A stretch of DNA of 64,000 bases from Flagellimonas sp. 389 (GCF_018449435.1 NZ_JAHCMU010000001.1:279299-343298); one strand, 5' to 3'. Positions 1-9,943 are shown, counted from the first letter of the stretch. Notes: generated by a model from the sequence alone, not told the origin. Numbers and translations: made by a program.

Positions 1-1631
1 TAGTCCTTTTGGGGCAGTTACTTGAAGCTCGTGCTCACAGTAAGACCAATTCCGCGGTAAAAGAGCTATTGAAGCTAGCACCTAATAAAGCCATTAAAAT
101 AGTCGATGGCGAAGAAAAAGAAGTAAGTATCGATGATATTGAATTAGGCGACATTCTAAGAGTTAAGCCAGGCGATAAGATTCCTGTGGATGGTGTTTTG
201 ACCGAAGGGGAAACTTCCGTTGACGAATCGATGATTACAGGCGAACCGATTCCCGTAAACAAAATCGTAGACGATAAGGTCAGTAGCGGAACAATCAATG
301 GAAATCAGTCCTTTTTAATGAAAGCTGAAAAAGTTGGTTCAGACACGCTATTATCCCAAATCATCCATATGGTAAACGATGCTAGTCGCAGCCGTGCGCC
401 CATCCAGAATTTGGCAGATAAGGTTTCGGGATATTTTGTACCAGTTGTGGTCATAATTGCCCTGATAACCTTTGCGGTCTGGGCAATTTGGGGGCCAGAG
501 CCAGCCTATGTTTATGCCTTGGTCAATGCCATCGCTGTATTAATAATCGCTTGTCCTTGTGCTTTGGGTCTTGCCACACCAATGTCCGTAATGGTAGGTG
601 TTGGTAAAGGCGCACAAAATGGGGTGCTAATCAAAAACGCTGAAGCCCTCGAAAAGATGGACAAGGTAGATACACTCATAGTTGACAAAACGGGAACAAT
701 TACGGAAGGTAAACCTACAGTTGAAAAAGTGGGGTCTTTTGATAATGGCTTTACTGAAAATGAAGTACTACAATATATCGTTTCCCTGAACAGCCAAAGT
801 GAGCATCCACTCGCTGAAGCAACAGTTAAATACGGAAGGGAACAACAAACTGAATTTCTAAAGGCAACTGGTTTCAATGCTGTAACTGGTAAGGGTGTTG
901 AAGGAAAGGTCAATGGAAAAGAACTGTCTTTGGGCAATACTAAAATGATGGAAGTAGCAAATGCGAAACTTTCAGAGGCTATGGAAAATGAGGCACAAAC
1001 CTATCAAAAGCAAGGCAAGACGGTTTCTTATCTGGCTATTGATGGCAAGACTGTTGGATATGTTGTTATAGGTGATAAAATCAAGAAAACAAGTGCCAAA
1101 GCTATCAAAGCATTGCAGGACAAAAATATTGATGTCATAATGCTTACAGGCGATAATCACGATACAGCCCAAGCCGTGGCAAAAGAGCTCAATCTTGCTG
1201 ATTTCAAAGCAGGAATGTTACCTGAAAATAAATTACAGGAAGTTGAAAAACTACAAAAAAATGGACACGTAGTCGCAATGGCAGGTGATGGTATTAACGA
1301 TGCGCCTGCATTGGCAAAAAGTGATGTTGGTATAGCAATGGGAACGGGAACAGATGTAGCGATTGAAAGTGCAGCACTTACATTGGTTAAGGGCGACTTA
1401 CACGGTATTGTGAAAGCACGAAATCTAAGCGATGTTGTTATGAGGAACATCAAGCAGAATCTGTTCTTTGCCCTCATCTATAATACGTTGGGTATACCAA
1501 TTGCAGCCGGTTTACTCTACCCATTTTTCGGAATCCTATTATCCCCAATGATTGCGGCTTTGGCAATGAGTTTCAGTTCCGTTTCGGTAATCGCCAATGC
1601 ACTAAGATTAAGAACAAAATCAATTATATAA
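1..1631 (+). CDS. copA: Cu(+)-exporting P1B-1 ATPase, 5' truncated by window
   Basis: This is the C-terminal part of a copper-transporting P-type ATPase, which pumps Cu+ out of the cytoplasm at the cost of ATP. The reading frame is open from base 3, so the visible TTG at 9 is an internal Leu codon, not the start. Seen in order: TGEP actuator loop, [10 protein letters not shown] metal-binding helix, DKTGTIT phosphorylation site, SEHPLAEA nucleotide-binding HP motif, [10 protein letters not shown] hinge, and a last helix with YN and MSFSSVSV, the combination typical of Cu+ (P1B-1) members. The N-terminal HMA domain, if present, is upstream of the window. It starts the copper block and is followed 23 bases later by a DUF305 gene. 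Confidence 0.93.
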   Translation, partial: VLLGQLLEARAHSKTNSAVKELLKLAPNKAIKIVDGEEKEVSIDDIELGDILRVKPGDKIPVDGVLTEGETSVDESMITGEPIPVNKIVDDKVSSGTINGNQSFLMKAEKVGSDTLLSQIIHMVNDASRSRAPIQNLADKVSGYFVPVVVIIALITFAVWAIWGPEPAYVYALVNAIAVLIIACPCALGLATPMSVMVGVGKGAQNGVLIKNAEALEKMDKVDTLIVDKTGTITEGKPTVEKVGSFDNGFTENEVLQYIVSLNSQSEHPLAEATVKYGREQQTEFLKATGFNAVTGKGVEGKVNGKELSLGNTKMMEVANAKLSEAMENEAQTYQKQGKTVSYLAIDGKTVGYVVIGDKIKKTSAKAIKALQDKNIDVIMLTGDNHDTAQAVAKELNLADFKAGMLPENKLQEVEKLQKNGHVVAMAGDGINDAPALAKSDVGIAMGTGTDVAIESAALTLVKGDLHGIVKARNLSDVVMRNIKQNLFFALIYNTLGIPIAAGLLYPFFGILLSPMIAALAMSFSSVSVIANALRLRTKSII

Positions 1632-1654
1632 TTCACACTAAAAACAAAAGGAAT

Positions 1655-2122
1655 ATGGAAGATTCAAACAAAGGAAACTATAAAACTTTTTACATAATGC
1701 TGGCGTGCTCATTTGTTGCAATGTACGTTACAATGTATCTAAATACCTACTCGTTAGACCACGTATTTTTTAGCTTGACCCGTTTTTATATGGTCTGTCT
1801 TGGCATTGCTACAATGGCAGTAATAATGTGGTTTTTTATGCGAAAAATGTATAACGATAAAAAGAAGAATATTGTAATTCTGGTAGGTAGTTTAGTTCTG
1901 TTTGTGGGTGCTCTCGGTTTAGTAAGAGTGCAAGCACCAATAGTAGGTGATATACTATGGATGAAAGCTATGATTCCACATCACTCTATTGCAATTTTAA
2001 CGAGTGAACGTGCTGATATTAAAGACCCTGAAGTGAAGAAACTGGCAGAGGATATCATCAAGGCACAAAAAAAGGAAATTGAAGAAATGAAGCAGATGAT
2101 TGAACGATTGGAAAATAAATAA
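1655..2122 (+). CDS. DUF305 family membrane protein
   Basis: The protein has 155 residues: three or four hydrophobic helices in the first 100 residues, then a soluble helical tail with the DUF305 signature MIPHHSIAILTSERA followed by KLAEDIIKAQKKEIEEM. DUF305 proteins occur widely in copper-resistance loci and the HH-containing motif is thought to bind metal; the exact role is unknown. It sits between the Cu+ ATPase and a metal-binding efflux adaptor with gaps of 23 and 6 bases, so co-transcription is likely. The C-terminal part alone matches DUF305; the N-terminal membrane part is an extension common in Bacteroidota versions. Confidence 0.82.
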   Translation: MEDSNKGNYKTFYIMLACSFVAMYVTMYLNTYSLDHVFFSLTRFYMVCLGIATMAVIMWFFMRKMYNDKKKNIVILVGSLVLFVGALGLVRVQAPIVGDILWMKAMIPHHSIAILTSERADIKDPEVKKLAEDIIKAQKKEIEEMKQMIERLENK

Positions 2123-2128
2123 TTTGAT

Positions 2129-3901
2129 ATGAACAAAAACATTTTATACATCGGTATCGCAGCTGCCATAGGACTGTTTGGTGGGTGGCTCATTTTTGGT
2201 GGTAATTCTACCGAAAAAGACGGGGCGGCGATGACCGAAACACACGACCATTCAGATGAAAGTACTGAACAAATGTGGACGTGCTCGATGCACCCACAAA
2301 TTATGCAACCAGAACCTGGTGACTGTCCTATTTGTGGTATGGATTTAATTCCAGCGGAATCAAGCGCAGATGGTTTAGCAATGAATGAAATAAAGATGAC
2401 AAAAAATGCAATGGCATTGGCAAACATCCAAACGACTATTGTAGGCAATGCATCAGAAGACAGCGAGAATATGATTTCGCTTTCAGGCAAAATCAAAATG
2501 AATGAGGAAGAAAACGCCATTCAAGCTAGTTATTTCGACGGCAGGATTGAACGGCTCAATGTAAATTTTGAAGGTCAGGAAGTAAGAAAAGGGCAATTAT
2601 TGGCCACTATTTATGCGCCAAATTTGGTAGCGGCTCAACAAGAATTGATTACCGCAGCTTCACTCAAAGTATCGCAACCATCTCTATACAAAGCGGTACG
2701 AAACAAACTAAAACTTTGGAAACTTTCGGAAAGCCAAATTAATAGTATCGAAGAATCAGGGAAGGTTAAAGAGAACTTTCCCATATACGCAACGGTTAGC
2801 GGTACGGTATCTGAAAAGATGGCTTCTGAAGGCGATTACGTAAAGCAAGGGCAACCCATCGTAAAGGTGAGCAATCTAAATTTGGTATGGGCAGAATTCG
2901 ATGCTTATGAAAACCAAATTTCAGAATTCAAGAAAGGTCAGAAAATCAAGGTTACAACCAATGCTTATCCCAATGAAATATTTGATGCTACGGTTTCATT
3001 CATAGACCCCGTTCTGAATACTCAAACGAGAACTGTCGTGGTTCGAGCCAATTTGAAAAACAACAAAGGGATTTTTAAGCCAGGGATGTTCGTCACAGGC
3101 AAAATCAAAAGCAAATCAACTAGTTCAGAAGTACAACTTCGCATTCCAGCGAGTGCGGTAATGTGGACAGGCGAACGCTCATTAGTTTACATCAAGACAA
3201 ATCCAAATGAACCCATTTTTGAAATGCAGGAAGTAACGCTTGGCAATCGAGTTGGTGATATTTTTATGGTCGCTTCCGGATTACAAGAAGGCGATGAAAT
3301 AGTAACTAATGGGACTTTCACAGTTGATGCAGCTGCACAATTACAGGGTAAGAAGTCAATGATGAATAAATCAGGTGGAAAAACAATGACAGGACACGAA
3401 GGACACTTAGGTATGCAGAATACAGGTAACGAAACCACTAGTAGTTCAACAATGAAAATGGAACTACCAAAGACAGTTCAAATTGCGTTTCAGTCTGCTT
3501 TAACGCCATATCTTAAAATGAAAGATGTCTTTGTAGCTGGTGATGCTCAAAAAGTTTCGTCTTTCTCACAGGAAACCTTAGAAATATTAGAGCCAGTTTC
3601 TGATTCGGATTTGGGTAAAATGGAACAAGCCCACATTTCCAAAATCAAAAAAATGTTGAAGTCAATAAACGAAAGTGATAACATCGAAAATCAGCGTAGC
3701 CATTTTGTGGTTTTGAACCAAAATTTTATACCGATTGTAAAGACTATAAAAGGGTTGAACCCAAAGGTATATATTCAGAAATGCCCAATGGCAAATAACA
3801 ACAGAGGGGCGTTTTGGATAAGTAAAGATAAAGTCATCAGTAACCCTTATTATGGCGAACAGATGCTTACTTGTGGAAGTGTAGTTGATTCATTGAAATA
3901 A
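2129..3901 (+). CDS. CusB-type efflux adaptor with heavy-metal-binding domain and DUF3347 tail
   Basis: This is a periplasmic adaptor (membrane fusion protein) of an RND metal efflux system, 590 residues. An N-terminal membrane anchor is followed by an acidic/His linker and a heavy-metal-binding domain around residues 48-75 (WTCSMHPQI...CPICGMDLIP, with paired Cys and a His). Next come the barrel-sandwich and beta-barrel adaptor domains (about 105-400). The last 150 residues look like DUF3347, with a conserved CPMANNNRGAFW stretch. The fused metal-binding modules suggest it receives Cu/Ag in the periplasm and hands it to the pump. The matching pump is probably the one at 4379-8722, separated by a new promoter and operator. 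Confidence 0.88.
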   Translation: MNKNILYIGIAAAIGLFGGWLIFGGNSTEKDGAAMTETHDHSDESTEQMWTCSMHPQIMQPEPGDCPICGMDLIPAESSADGLAMNEIKMTKNAMALANIQTTIVGNASEDSENMISLSGKIKMNEEENAIQASYFDGRIERLNVNFEGQEVRKGQLLATIYAPNLVAAQQELITAASLKVSQPSLYKAVRNKLKLWKLSESQINSIEESGKVKENFPIYATVSGTVSEKMASEGDYVKQGQPIVKVSNLNLVWAEFDAYENQISEFKKGQKIKVTTNAYPNEIFDATVSFIDPVLNTQTRTVVVRANLKNNKGIFKPGMFVTGKIKSKSTSSEVQLRIPASAVMWTGERSLVYIKTNPNEPIFEMQEVTLGNRVGDIFMVASGLQEGDEIVTNGTFTVDAAAQLQGKKSMMNKSGGKTMTGHEGHLGMQNTGNETTSSSTMKMELPKTVQIAFQSALTPYLKMKDVFVAGDAQKVSSFSQETLEILEPVSDSDLGKMEQAHISKIKKMLKSINESDNIENQRSHFVVLNQNFIPIVKTIKGLNPKVYIQKCPMANNNRGAFWISKDKVISNPYYGEQMLTCGSVVDSLK

Positions 3902-3906
3902 TACTT

Positions 3907-3941
3907 TGCAACACAGTTGCACGAAAATCTTTTTATCTTTG
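3907..3941 (+). promoter_or_regulatory. Promoter with Fur-family-type palindromic operator (copy 1)
   Basis: Bases 3907-3921 form a perfect palindrome, TGCAAC-ACA-GTTGCA. Its right half provides TTG (3917-3919), and TATCTTTG at 3934-3941 fits the Bacteroidota -7 consensus TAnnTTTG. The layout GTTGCACG-N14-TTTG recurs exactly at 10371-10396 ahead of a second metal-resistance operon. A regulator bound here would cover the -33 region. The likely ligand is the Fur-family protein encoded at 9944-10360, the last gene of the operon this promoter drives. The match to a promoter is by eye and the spacing is shorter than the usual 19 or so bases. Confidence 0.55.
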
Positions 3942-3945
3942 TAGC

Positions 3946-4254
3946 TTGAAATATTTTACACTCATATTAGCAATTTACTTCTTAGCACTTAATGGTGTGC
4001 CCTGTAGCGATACAGGAAACATTAATGAAGATTCCCAAGTAGTTTCCTTAATTGACTATGATAGTGAGCACGACCAAGATTGTGAATTATGTTCGCCCTT
4101 TTGTCATTGTCATTGTTGCCACGTTCACACTATAGATTTTGGCATAACTTCATTCGAACCGTATCAACCTAAGATTTCACAAGAGTACTTCGACCATTTC
4201 GATGGTTTTGAAAACAACTTTTTTCATTCCCTTTTACAGCCCCCACAGGTATAA
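3946..4254 (+). CDS. Small secreted Cys/His-rich protein, DUF6660-like
   Basis: The ORF encodes 102 residues with an N-terminal signal-type helix (KYFTLILAIYFLALNG) and a Cys/His cluster around residues 46-61 (DCELCSPFCHCHCCHVH). This arrangement resembles the DUF6660 family of small exported proteins next to metal efflux pumps in Bacteroidota. It is probably a periplasmic metal-binding protein that buffers Cu/Zn near the pump. No ATG is available; the TTG at 3946 is the only start that yields the signal peptide. The predicted transcription start lies almost on this codon, so the mRNA may be leaderless or start slightly upstream. It is the first gene of the operon with the pump, adaptor and Fur-family regulator. 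Confidence 0.72.
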   Translation: MKYFTLILAIYFLALNGVPCSDTGNINEDSQVVSLIDYDSEHDQDCELCSPFCHCHCCHVHTIDFGITSFEPYQPKISQEYFDHFDGFENNFFHSLLQPPQV

Positions 4255-4266
4255 TTCAGTTTTCAT

Positions 4267-4316
4267 AGGATAGCTATATCCTGTTTTGACGTGTCCTTAT
4301 TTTGGATATGTCAAAA
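4267..4316 (+). promoter_or_regulatory. Tandem hairpins in the leader of the RND pump gene
   Basis: Two adjacent inverted repeats lie between the DUF6660-like gene and the pump: AGGATA-GCTA-TATCCT (4267-4282) and a 13-base arm at 4284-4296 pairing with 4304-4316 (TTTTGAC...GTCAAAA, with two G-U pairs in RNA). No run of T follows either stem, so simple intrinsic termination is unlikely. They may adjust the expression of the pump relative to the upstream small protein, or act as RNA processing signals. Confidence 0.45.
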
Positions 4317-4378
4317 TAGTGCATTGCATTTCTGTAATGTGCCCACAGAGAATTTAAACTGAATTAACACCCATATCT

Positions 4379-7300
4379 ATGATTAATAAAATCATTGATT
4401 TTTCAATCAATAACAAATTTATTATTGGTCTGCTCACACTTGCATTAATTGGTGCAGGTATCTATAGTATGACCCAAGTTCCTATTGATGCCGTGCCAGA
4501 TATTACCAATAATCAGGTACAGGTCATTACACAATCGCCCAATCTGGGGACAGAGGATATTGAGCAATTTGTAACCTATCCTGTCGAGGTGGCAATGAGC
4601 AACCTGCCCAATGTCAGGGAAATTCGTTCGATTTCCCGCTTCGGACTCTCCGTAGTGACCATCGTCTTTGATGACGGTGTCGGAACGTATCTTCCCAGAC
4701 AGCTTGTAGCAGAAAAACTGACAGAAGTACAAGAACAAATCCCTATGGGTTTTGGTGAGCCTTCTATGGGTCCCATTTCTACAGGGCTAGGCGAAATCTA
4801 TCAATACACCCTAGAGGTTGAAGCCGAATACCAAAGTGAATATTCATCTACAGAACTGCGAACAATTCAAGATTGGATAGTACGTAGACAAATGGCAATG
4901 GTTCCTGGCGTCGTGGAAGTAAATGCCTTTGGTGGCAATAAAAAACAATATGAAGTTGCAGTAGACCCAAACGAACTTCGAGCTATTGGTATCACAATTA
5001 CCGAAGTGTTCTCAGCTTTGGAAAACAACAATCAGAATACGGGCGGTGCTTATATCGAGCGTAATCATCAAGCTAATTTTATACGTGGCGAGGGTCTTGC
5101 AAGAACTGTATCGGATATAGAAAATATGGTCGTCAAGACGGTCAATGGTATTCCTATCAAGATTAAAGATGTTGGTAAGGTGAGTATAGGAAGTGCCGTC
5201 CGTTACGGTGCGCTGACAAAAGATGGCAAAGGCGAAGCTGTTGGCGGAATGATTTTGATGCTTAAAGGGGCTAATTCCAACGAAGTTATCGAAAACGTGA
5301 CCCAACGTATGGAACAGATTCAGCAATCACTTCCTAAAGGTGTTAGTATAAAACCATTTCTTGACCGAAGTGAATTGATTGCGGAAACAACGGGAACGGT
5401 AACTGGAAACCTTTTGGAAGGTGGGCTTATCGTAATCTTTGTTTTGGTTTTGCTCTTGGGAAATTGGCGTGGTGGTCTTATAGTAGCATCCACTATTCCG
5501 CTATCGCTTTTGTTTGCATTCATACTAATGAACGTTTTTGACGTATGGGCGAACCTAATGAGTTTGGGGGCGATTGACTTTGGAATCATCGTGGACGGTG
5601 CGGTCATCATCGTAGAAAGTACTGTTTTCCTAATGTATTCTTATGTAGTTAAAAAGAAGGCCGTGAGTTCTGAAACGAGGGACGAAATCGCTGCAAAGGC
5701 TTCTAAAAAGATGATGAACGCCGCCTTCTTCGGCCAGCTTATAATTCTTATTGTCTTCCTACCCATTTTAGCTTTGGAAGGTGTCGAAGGCAAGATGTTT
5801 CAGCCTATGGCGCTGACCTTCATCTTTGCGATGATTGGTGCAATGTTGCTTTGTCTGACCTATGTTCCAATGATTTCAGCGTTATTCTTAAGACCGCCGA
5901 AATCCGAAAAAAAGTCTTACGGCGATAAGTTTGTCCATTGGATTGAAAGAAAATACGAGCCGCTGTTGACCAAATCGCTTACTAAAGGGAAGATGGTTAT
6001 AGGTATCGCTATTGCTCTTTTTGCAGTTGCCATTTTTGCCTTTACCAGAATGGGCGGCGAATTTATCCCACAGTTGGATGAAGGCGATATTGCGTTTCAC
6101 GCCATCCTGAAACCCGGAAGTTCCCTTTCAGAAACCATAGAAACAACCACAAAAATAGAGCAAATAGTTAAGGCGGAATTTCCAGAGGTGGAAACTATCA
6201 TCAGCCGTATCGGTGTGGCCGATGTACCTACTGACCCGATGCCGATGGACATTGCCGATGTCTTCGTCATCCTTAAACCAAGTGATGAATGGACATCCGC
6301 CGAAAGCAAAGATGAACTGGTCGAAAAAATGAAGGATGCCATAAGCATCGTACCCGGGGTCAATTATGAATTTACCCAGCCTATAGAAATGCGTTTTAAC
6401 GAACTACTTACGGGTGTACGTGAAGATGTTGCTATTAAACTGTTTGGGGAAGATTTGGACATACTGGCAAGCAAAGCGGAAGAAATGGGTAAAATCATTG
6501 CAACTGTTCCGGGTGTTGCGGATATGAAAGTAGAGGCTACCGATGGCCTTCCGCAAATTACGGTTAACTATAATCGTAACAAGCTCGCGCAATACGGTCT
6601 TGAAATCAACCAACTAAATAGTGTGTTACAAGCTGCATTTGCAGGTGGAAAAGCAGGCGTAATTTTCGAGGGGGAAAAGCGGTTCGATTTGGTAGTTCGC
6701 CTACAAAAAGAGAATCGGGAAAGCATTGCTGACATTAAAAACCTGTTCATAAACCTTCCAAATGGTTCACAAATTCCGCTACGTGAAATTGCAGAAGTGA
6801 GTTATGAGCCTGGTCCAATGCAAATAAGTAGAGACAATACAAATAGACGAACGTATGTAGGTATCAATATTCGTGACCGTGATGTTAAATCTGTAGTAGA
6901 AGAAATTCAGGATAAATTAGATGCCCAATTTGAATTACCACCTGGATATTACATTCGTTATGGTGGGGCTTTTGAAAACCTCGAACGTGCCAGCAATAGG
7001 TTACAGACTGTTGTGCCAATAGCTTTATTGCTCATATTCATTCTGATTTACTTTGCCCTAAAATCCTTTCCGCAAACCTTGATGATTTATGTAGCAATAC
7101 CTATGGCGACCATAGGTGGCGTGTTCGCTCTATGGCTTCGGGATATGCCTTTTAGTATTTCGGCAGGGGTCGGTTTTATTGTGCTCTTTGGGGTAGCTGT
7201 ACTGAATGGATTGGTAATGATAAGCGGTCTGAATGAACTGAAGGAAGAAGGCGTAACAAACTTAAAAGACAGGATTGTGGAAGGCACAAAACGTAGGATA

Positions 7301-8722
7301 CGCCCGATTATGCTTACTGCCTTTACCGATATTCTTGGTTTTTTGCCTATGGCGATTTCAGCATCCGCAGGGGCTGAAGTGCAAAGACCCTTGGCTACCG
7401 TGGTTATTGGTGGATTGATAACTTCAACCCTTTTAACGCTGTTTATTCTGCCCATTTTTTATCAATGGGTCGAGAAACGTTCTGAACGAAAGGCAAAATT
7501 GAATCCAAAATTTGCTACCGCTATGGCAGTAGTTTGTTTGCTATTTACTTCTGCTTTCGCTAAAGCGCAGCAAGTTCCACAGAATGATTCGCTGCCGGTA
7601 ATATTATTGGAAAAAGCGGTAGAAGTTTCTAAGGAAAATTATCCGCTCTTGAAAACGAAACAGTTGGAAATTCAAAGACAAACTGCATTAAAGGGGACTG
7701 CTTACGACTTTGGCAACACCCAAGTGTTTACGGGTGGCGAGGAAATATCGGATGGTCAGGGTATTTATACATTGGTTGGCTTAGGGCAACAGAATATCAA
7801 CTTATTCGGCATAGGTGCGAAAAAGAGTCTGCAAAAGCAACGTATCACTTTGGCCGAAACAGCTCTTGACCTTTCTGAACTTCAAATAGAACAGGAAGTT
7901 AAAAAAGCTTGGTCGCAAGCCTATCAGCAAAGGCAAAAATTTGAACTGTACCAAGAACTGGATTCTATCTATTCACAATTTGAAAAAGCCATTGCGCTCA
8001 ATTATGAGGTAGAAGCCATTTCACGCTTGGAATATTCATCAGCTACCAATCAAGCCTTGCAAATCCGCAACAAATTGCAACAGGCCGAAAGCGATTACGC
8101 CATTGCCCTTCAAAAACTAAACCTATGGTTGGTTTCAGACACTTTCTATACTGTACCTAAATCGCTTGACGAAAGTGAATTTGCCGTATTGGGCATACCC
8201 ACAACAGTGGAAAATCATCCCAAACTGAAACTTTCGCAAAAGCAAATTGATGAAGCTGAGGCAAATTATGATGCGGCTCGTGCTGACTTGCTTCCCAAGT
8301 TTAATCTTCAGGGCGGACTTCAAACAGTGAACGGCAATAGCGGGTTTTACACTTATCAGGCCGGTATTTCCATTCCTTTATTTTCTGGTACGGAACGTAG
8401 CCAAGCCAAGGCCGCTAAAATTGACGGCGAAATTGCAAGAACTAATGCTGATTATACACAACGCCAATTGCAATCCGAATATCAGCAGGCCGTAAAGTCC
8501 TATCAAAAGTGGGAAACATCTTGGCAATTTTATAATAATAAAGCCTTACCCCTTGCCGAAGAGCAACGCAGAGGCGCACTACTTGCCTACAAGGAAGGTG
8601 CAGTGGACTATGCAGCATTTACACAAATAATAAGGGATGCCATAAATACCGAAATGGATGCACTGGATGCGCTCGACAATTATCTAAAATCAGTTTTCGA
8701 ACTACAATATTTTAAACAATAA
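4379..8722 (+). CDS. CusA/CzcA-type RND metal efflux pump fused to TolC-like outer-membrane channel
   Basis: This inner-membrane proton/metal antiporter of the heavy-metal RND family expels metal ions through a tripartite complex. Residues 1-1035 are a complete CzcA/CusA pump: TM1 after INNKFIIGLL, large periplasmic loops, and the TM4 segment AIDFGIIVDGAVIIVE with the charged residues of the proton relay. From about residue 1040 a second hydrophobic signal-like segment (MAVVCLLFTSAFAKAQQ) leads into a TolC/CusC-type channel of about 400 residues with coiled-coil repeats. Such fusions are frequent in Bacteroidota; whether the chain is cleaved at the internal signal is unknown. The stop codon overlaps the next ATG (TAATG), indicating translational coupling with the adaptor. 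The metal could be Cu/Ag or Zn/Co/Cd; the context supports both. Confidence 0.92.
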   Translation: MINKIIDFSINNKFIIGLLTLALIGAGIYSMTQVPIDAVPDITNNQVQVITQSPNLGTEDIEQFVTYPVEVAMSNLPNVREIRSISRFGLSVVTIVFDDGVGTYLPRQLVAEKLTEVQEQIPMGFGEPSMGPISTGLGEIYQYTLEVEAEYQSEYSSTELRTIQDWIVRRQMAMVPGVVEVNAFGGNKKQYEVAVDPNELRAIGITITEVFSALENNNQNTGGAYIERNHQANFIRGEGLARTVSDIENMVVKTVNGIPIKIKDVGKVSIGSAVRYGALTKDGKGEAVGGMILMLKGANSNEVIENVTQRMEQIQQSLPKGVSIKPFLDRSELIAETTGTVTGNLLEGGLIVIFVLVLLLGNWRGGLIVASTIPLSLLFAFILMNVFDVWANLMSLGAIDFGIIVDGAVIIVESTVFLMYSYVVKKKAVSSETRDEIAAKASKKMMNAAFFGQLIILIVFLPILALEGVEGKMFQPMALTFIFAMIGAMLLCLTYVPMISALFLRPPKSEKKSYGDKFVHWIERKYEPLLTKSLTKGKMVIGIAIALFAVAIFAFTRMGGEFIPQLDEGDIAFHAILKPGSSLSETIETTTKIEQIVKAEFPEVETIISRIGVADVPTDPMPMDIADVFVILKPSDEWTSAESKDELVEKMKDAISIVPGVNYEFTQPIEMRFNELLTGVREDVAIKLFGEDLDILASKAEEMGKIIATVPGVADMKVEATDGLPQITVNYNRNKLAQYGLEINQLNSVLQAAFAGGKAGVIFEGEKRFDLVVRLQKENRESIADIKNLFINLPNGSQIPLREIAEVSYEPGPMQISRDNTNRRTYVGINIRDRDVKSVVEEIQDKLDAQFELPPGYYIRYGGAFENLERASNRLQTVVPIALLLIFILIYFALKSFPQTLMIYVAIPMATIGGVFALWLRDMPFSISAGVGFIVLFGVAVLNGLVMISGLNELKEEGVTNLKDRIVEGTKRRIRPIMLTAFTDILGFLPMAISASAGAEVQRPLATVVIGGLITSTLLTLFILPIFYQWVEKRSERKAKLNPKFATAMAVVCLLFTSAFAKAQQVPQNDSLPVILLEKAVEVSKENYPLLKTKQLEIQRQTALKGTAYDFGNTQVFTGGEEISDGQGIYTLVGLGQQNINLFGIGAKKSLQKQRITLAETALDLSELQIEQEVKKAWSQAYQQRQKFELYQELDSIYSQFEKAIALNYEVEAISRLEYSSATNQALQIRNKLQQAESDYAIALQKLNLWLVSDTFYTVPKSLDESEFAVLGIPTTVENHPKLKLSQKQIDEAEANYDAARADLLPKFNLQGGLQTVNGNSGFYTYQAGISIPLFSGTERSQAKAAKIDGEIARTNADYTQRQLQSEYQQAVKSYQKWETSWQFYNNKALPLAEEQRRGALLAYKEGAVDYAAFTQIIRDAINTEMDALDALDNYLKSVFELQYFKQ

Positions 8723-9921
8723 TGAAAAATCTATCTAAATATACAGTCATCGGTTTATTGGTTATGCTCTTAGGGTTAACCTCTTGTGGTGATTCTAAAT
8801 CAGAGTCAGCTGAAAACAATAAAGGAAATTCTGAAACGGAAGAAGCCCACACAGAAGGCGAAGCTGAGGAAGTGATGCTTACGGCCAAACAGTTCGATGC
8901 ATTAGAAATGAAAATCGACACCTTACAAATGCGAAATATGAGCGGGTATGTGGAAGCGAACGGTCAACTGGAAGTCCCGCCCCAGAACGAGGCCACCATA
9001 ACAACAGTTGTAGGTGCAAACGTGGTTTCCATCGAGGTTATCGAGGGTGATAAGGTCAATAAAGGGCAAACAGTCGCTTACCTCTCGCATCCCAACATCA
9101 TTCAGAAACAGACAGACTACTTAAATGCTTTTAGTAATAGTCAGTTTTTGAAAAAGGAATTTGAACGACAAAAAACCCTCTACGATGCAGGTGTAGGAAG
9201 TGGTGCCAATTTCCAAAAGGCAGAAGCTGAATACCAAGCATCCCGAAGTATGGCAAAAGGTCTTGAAGCCCAACTGCAACAACTTAACGTTAGTGCGTCG
9301 GGTGTAAGAAACGGAACGATTTACCAGCGTGTGGCGCTCAGAAGTCCCATCGAAGGATTTGTACAAAAGGTAGAAGTCAAAACAGGGCAGTATGTAGAAC
9401 CCCAGACCGACCTAATGGAAATCGTGGACACCCACCATGTGCACGCCGATTTGATGGTCTTTGAAAAAGATGTCTATAGGGTAAAGGAAGGTCAAAAAGT
9501 AACGTTTAATGTCCAATCCAATCAAGGGCAGGAACTGACCGCGGAAATCTATTCCGTGGGCAAAACTTTTGAGCAGAACCCGAAAGCGATACACGTTCAC
9601 GCAGAAATTGAGAACAAGGAAGGCAACCTGATACCCGGAATGTACATTCAGGGACGCATACAAACGGATAACAATAAGACGTTGGCTATACCCGAAAGTG
9701 CCATAGCCGCTGATGGTAACCGATTTTTTGTGTTTTTAGCTGAAAAGGAAGGTAACGATTGGGCTTTTACACCTAATGAAATAACAAAGGGGGCTAAAGA
9801 CGGGGAATGGATTCCTATTGATTTTCTAACGGAACAAAAATCGAATGCCAAATATGCCTTAAACAACGGTTACTATTTAATGGCAGAAATGAAAAAAGGC
9901 GAAGCAGAACACTCACATTAA
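8722..9921 (+). CDS. RND efflux periplasmic adaptor lipoprotein (CusB/CzcB type)
   Basis: This is a 399-residue membrane fusion protein that links the pump encoded just upstream to the outer-membrane channel. A lipoprotein signal ends at LLGLTSCGD (lipobox Cys about residue 22), followed by an acidic Ser/Glu/His linker and then the barrel-sandwich half-motifs (VVSIEVIEGDKVNKGQ and GFVQKVEVKTGQYV) flanking a short coiled-coil hairpin. The C-terminus is His-rich (EAEHSH). Unlike the adaptor at 2129-3901 it lacks the CPxCGM metal-binding domain and DUF3347, so the element carries two distinct adaptors for possibly one pump. Confidence 0.9.
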   Translation: MKNLSKYTVIGLLVMLLGLTSCGDSKSESAENNKGNSETEEAHTEGEAEEVMLTAKQFDALEMKIDTLQMRNMSGYVEANGQLEVPPQNEATITTVVGANVVSIEVIEGDKVNKGQTVAYLSHPNIIQKQTDYLNAFSNSQFLKKEFERQKTLYDAGVGSGANFQKAEAEYQASRSMAKGLEAQLQQLNVSASGVRNGTIYQRVALRSPIEGFVQKVEVKTGQYVEPQTDLMEIVDTHHVHADLMVFEKDVYRVKEGQKVTFNVQSNQGQELTAEIYSVGKTFEQNPKAIHVHAEIENKEGNLIPGMYIQGRIQTDNNKTLAIPESAIAADGNRFFVFLAEKEGNDWAFTPNEITKGAKDGEWIPIDFLTEQKSNAKYALNNGYYLMAEMKKGEAEHSH

Positions 9922-9943
9922 AATTGATTAATAACATCATTAG

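Noticed and set aside
9-11. TTG at 9 as the start of the copper ATPase
   Set aside because: The frame is open to the window edge and this Leu codon lies in the middle of a conserved membrane helix ([10 protein letters not shown]); the gene starts upstream.
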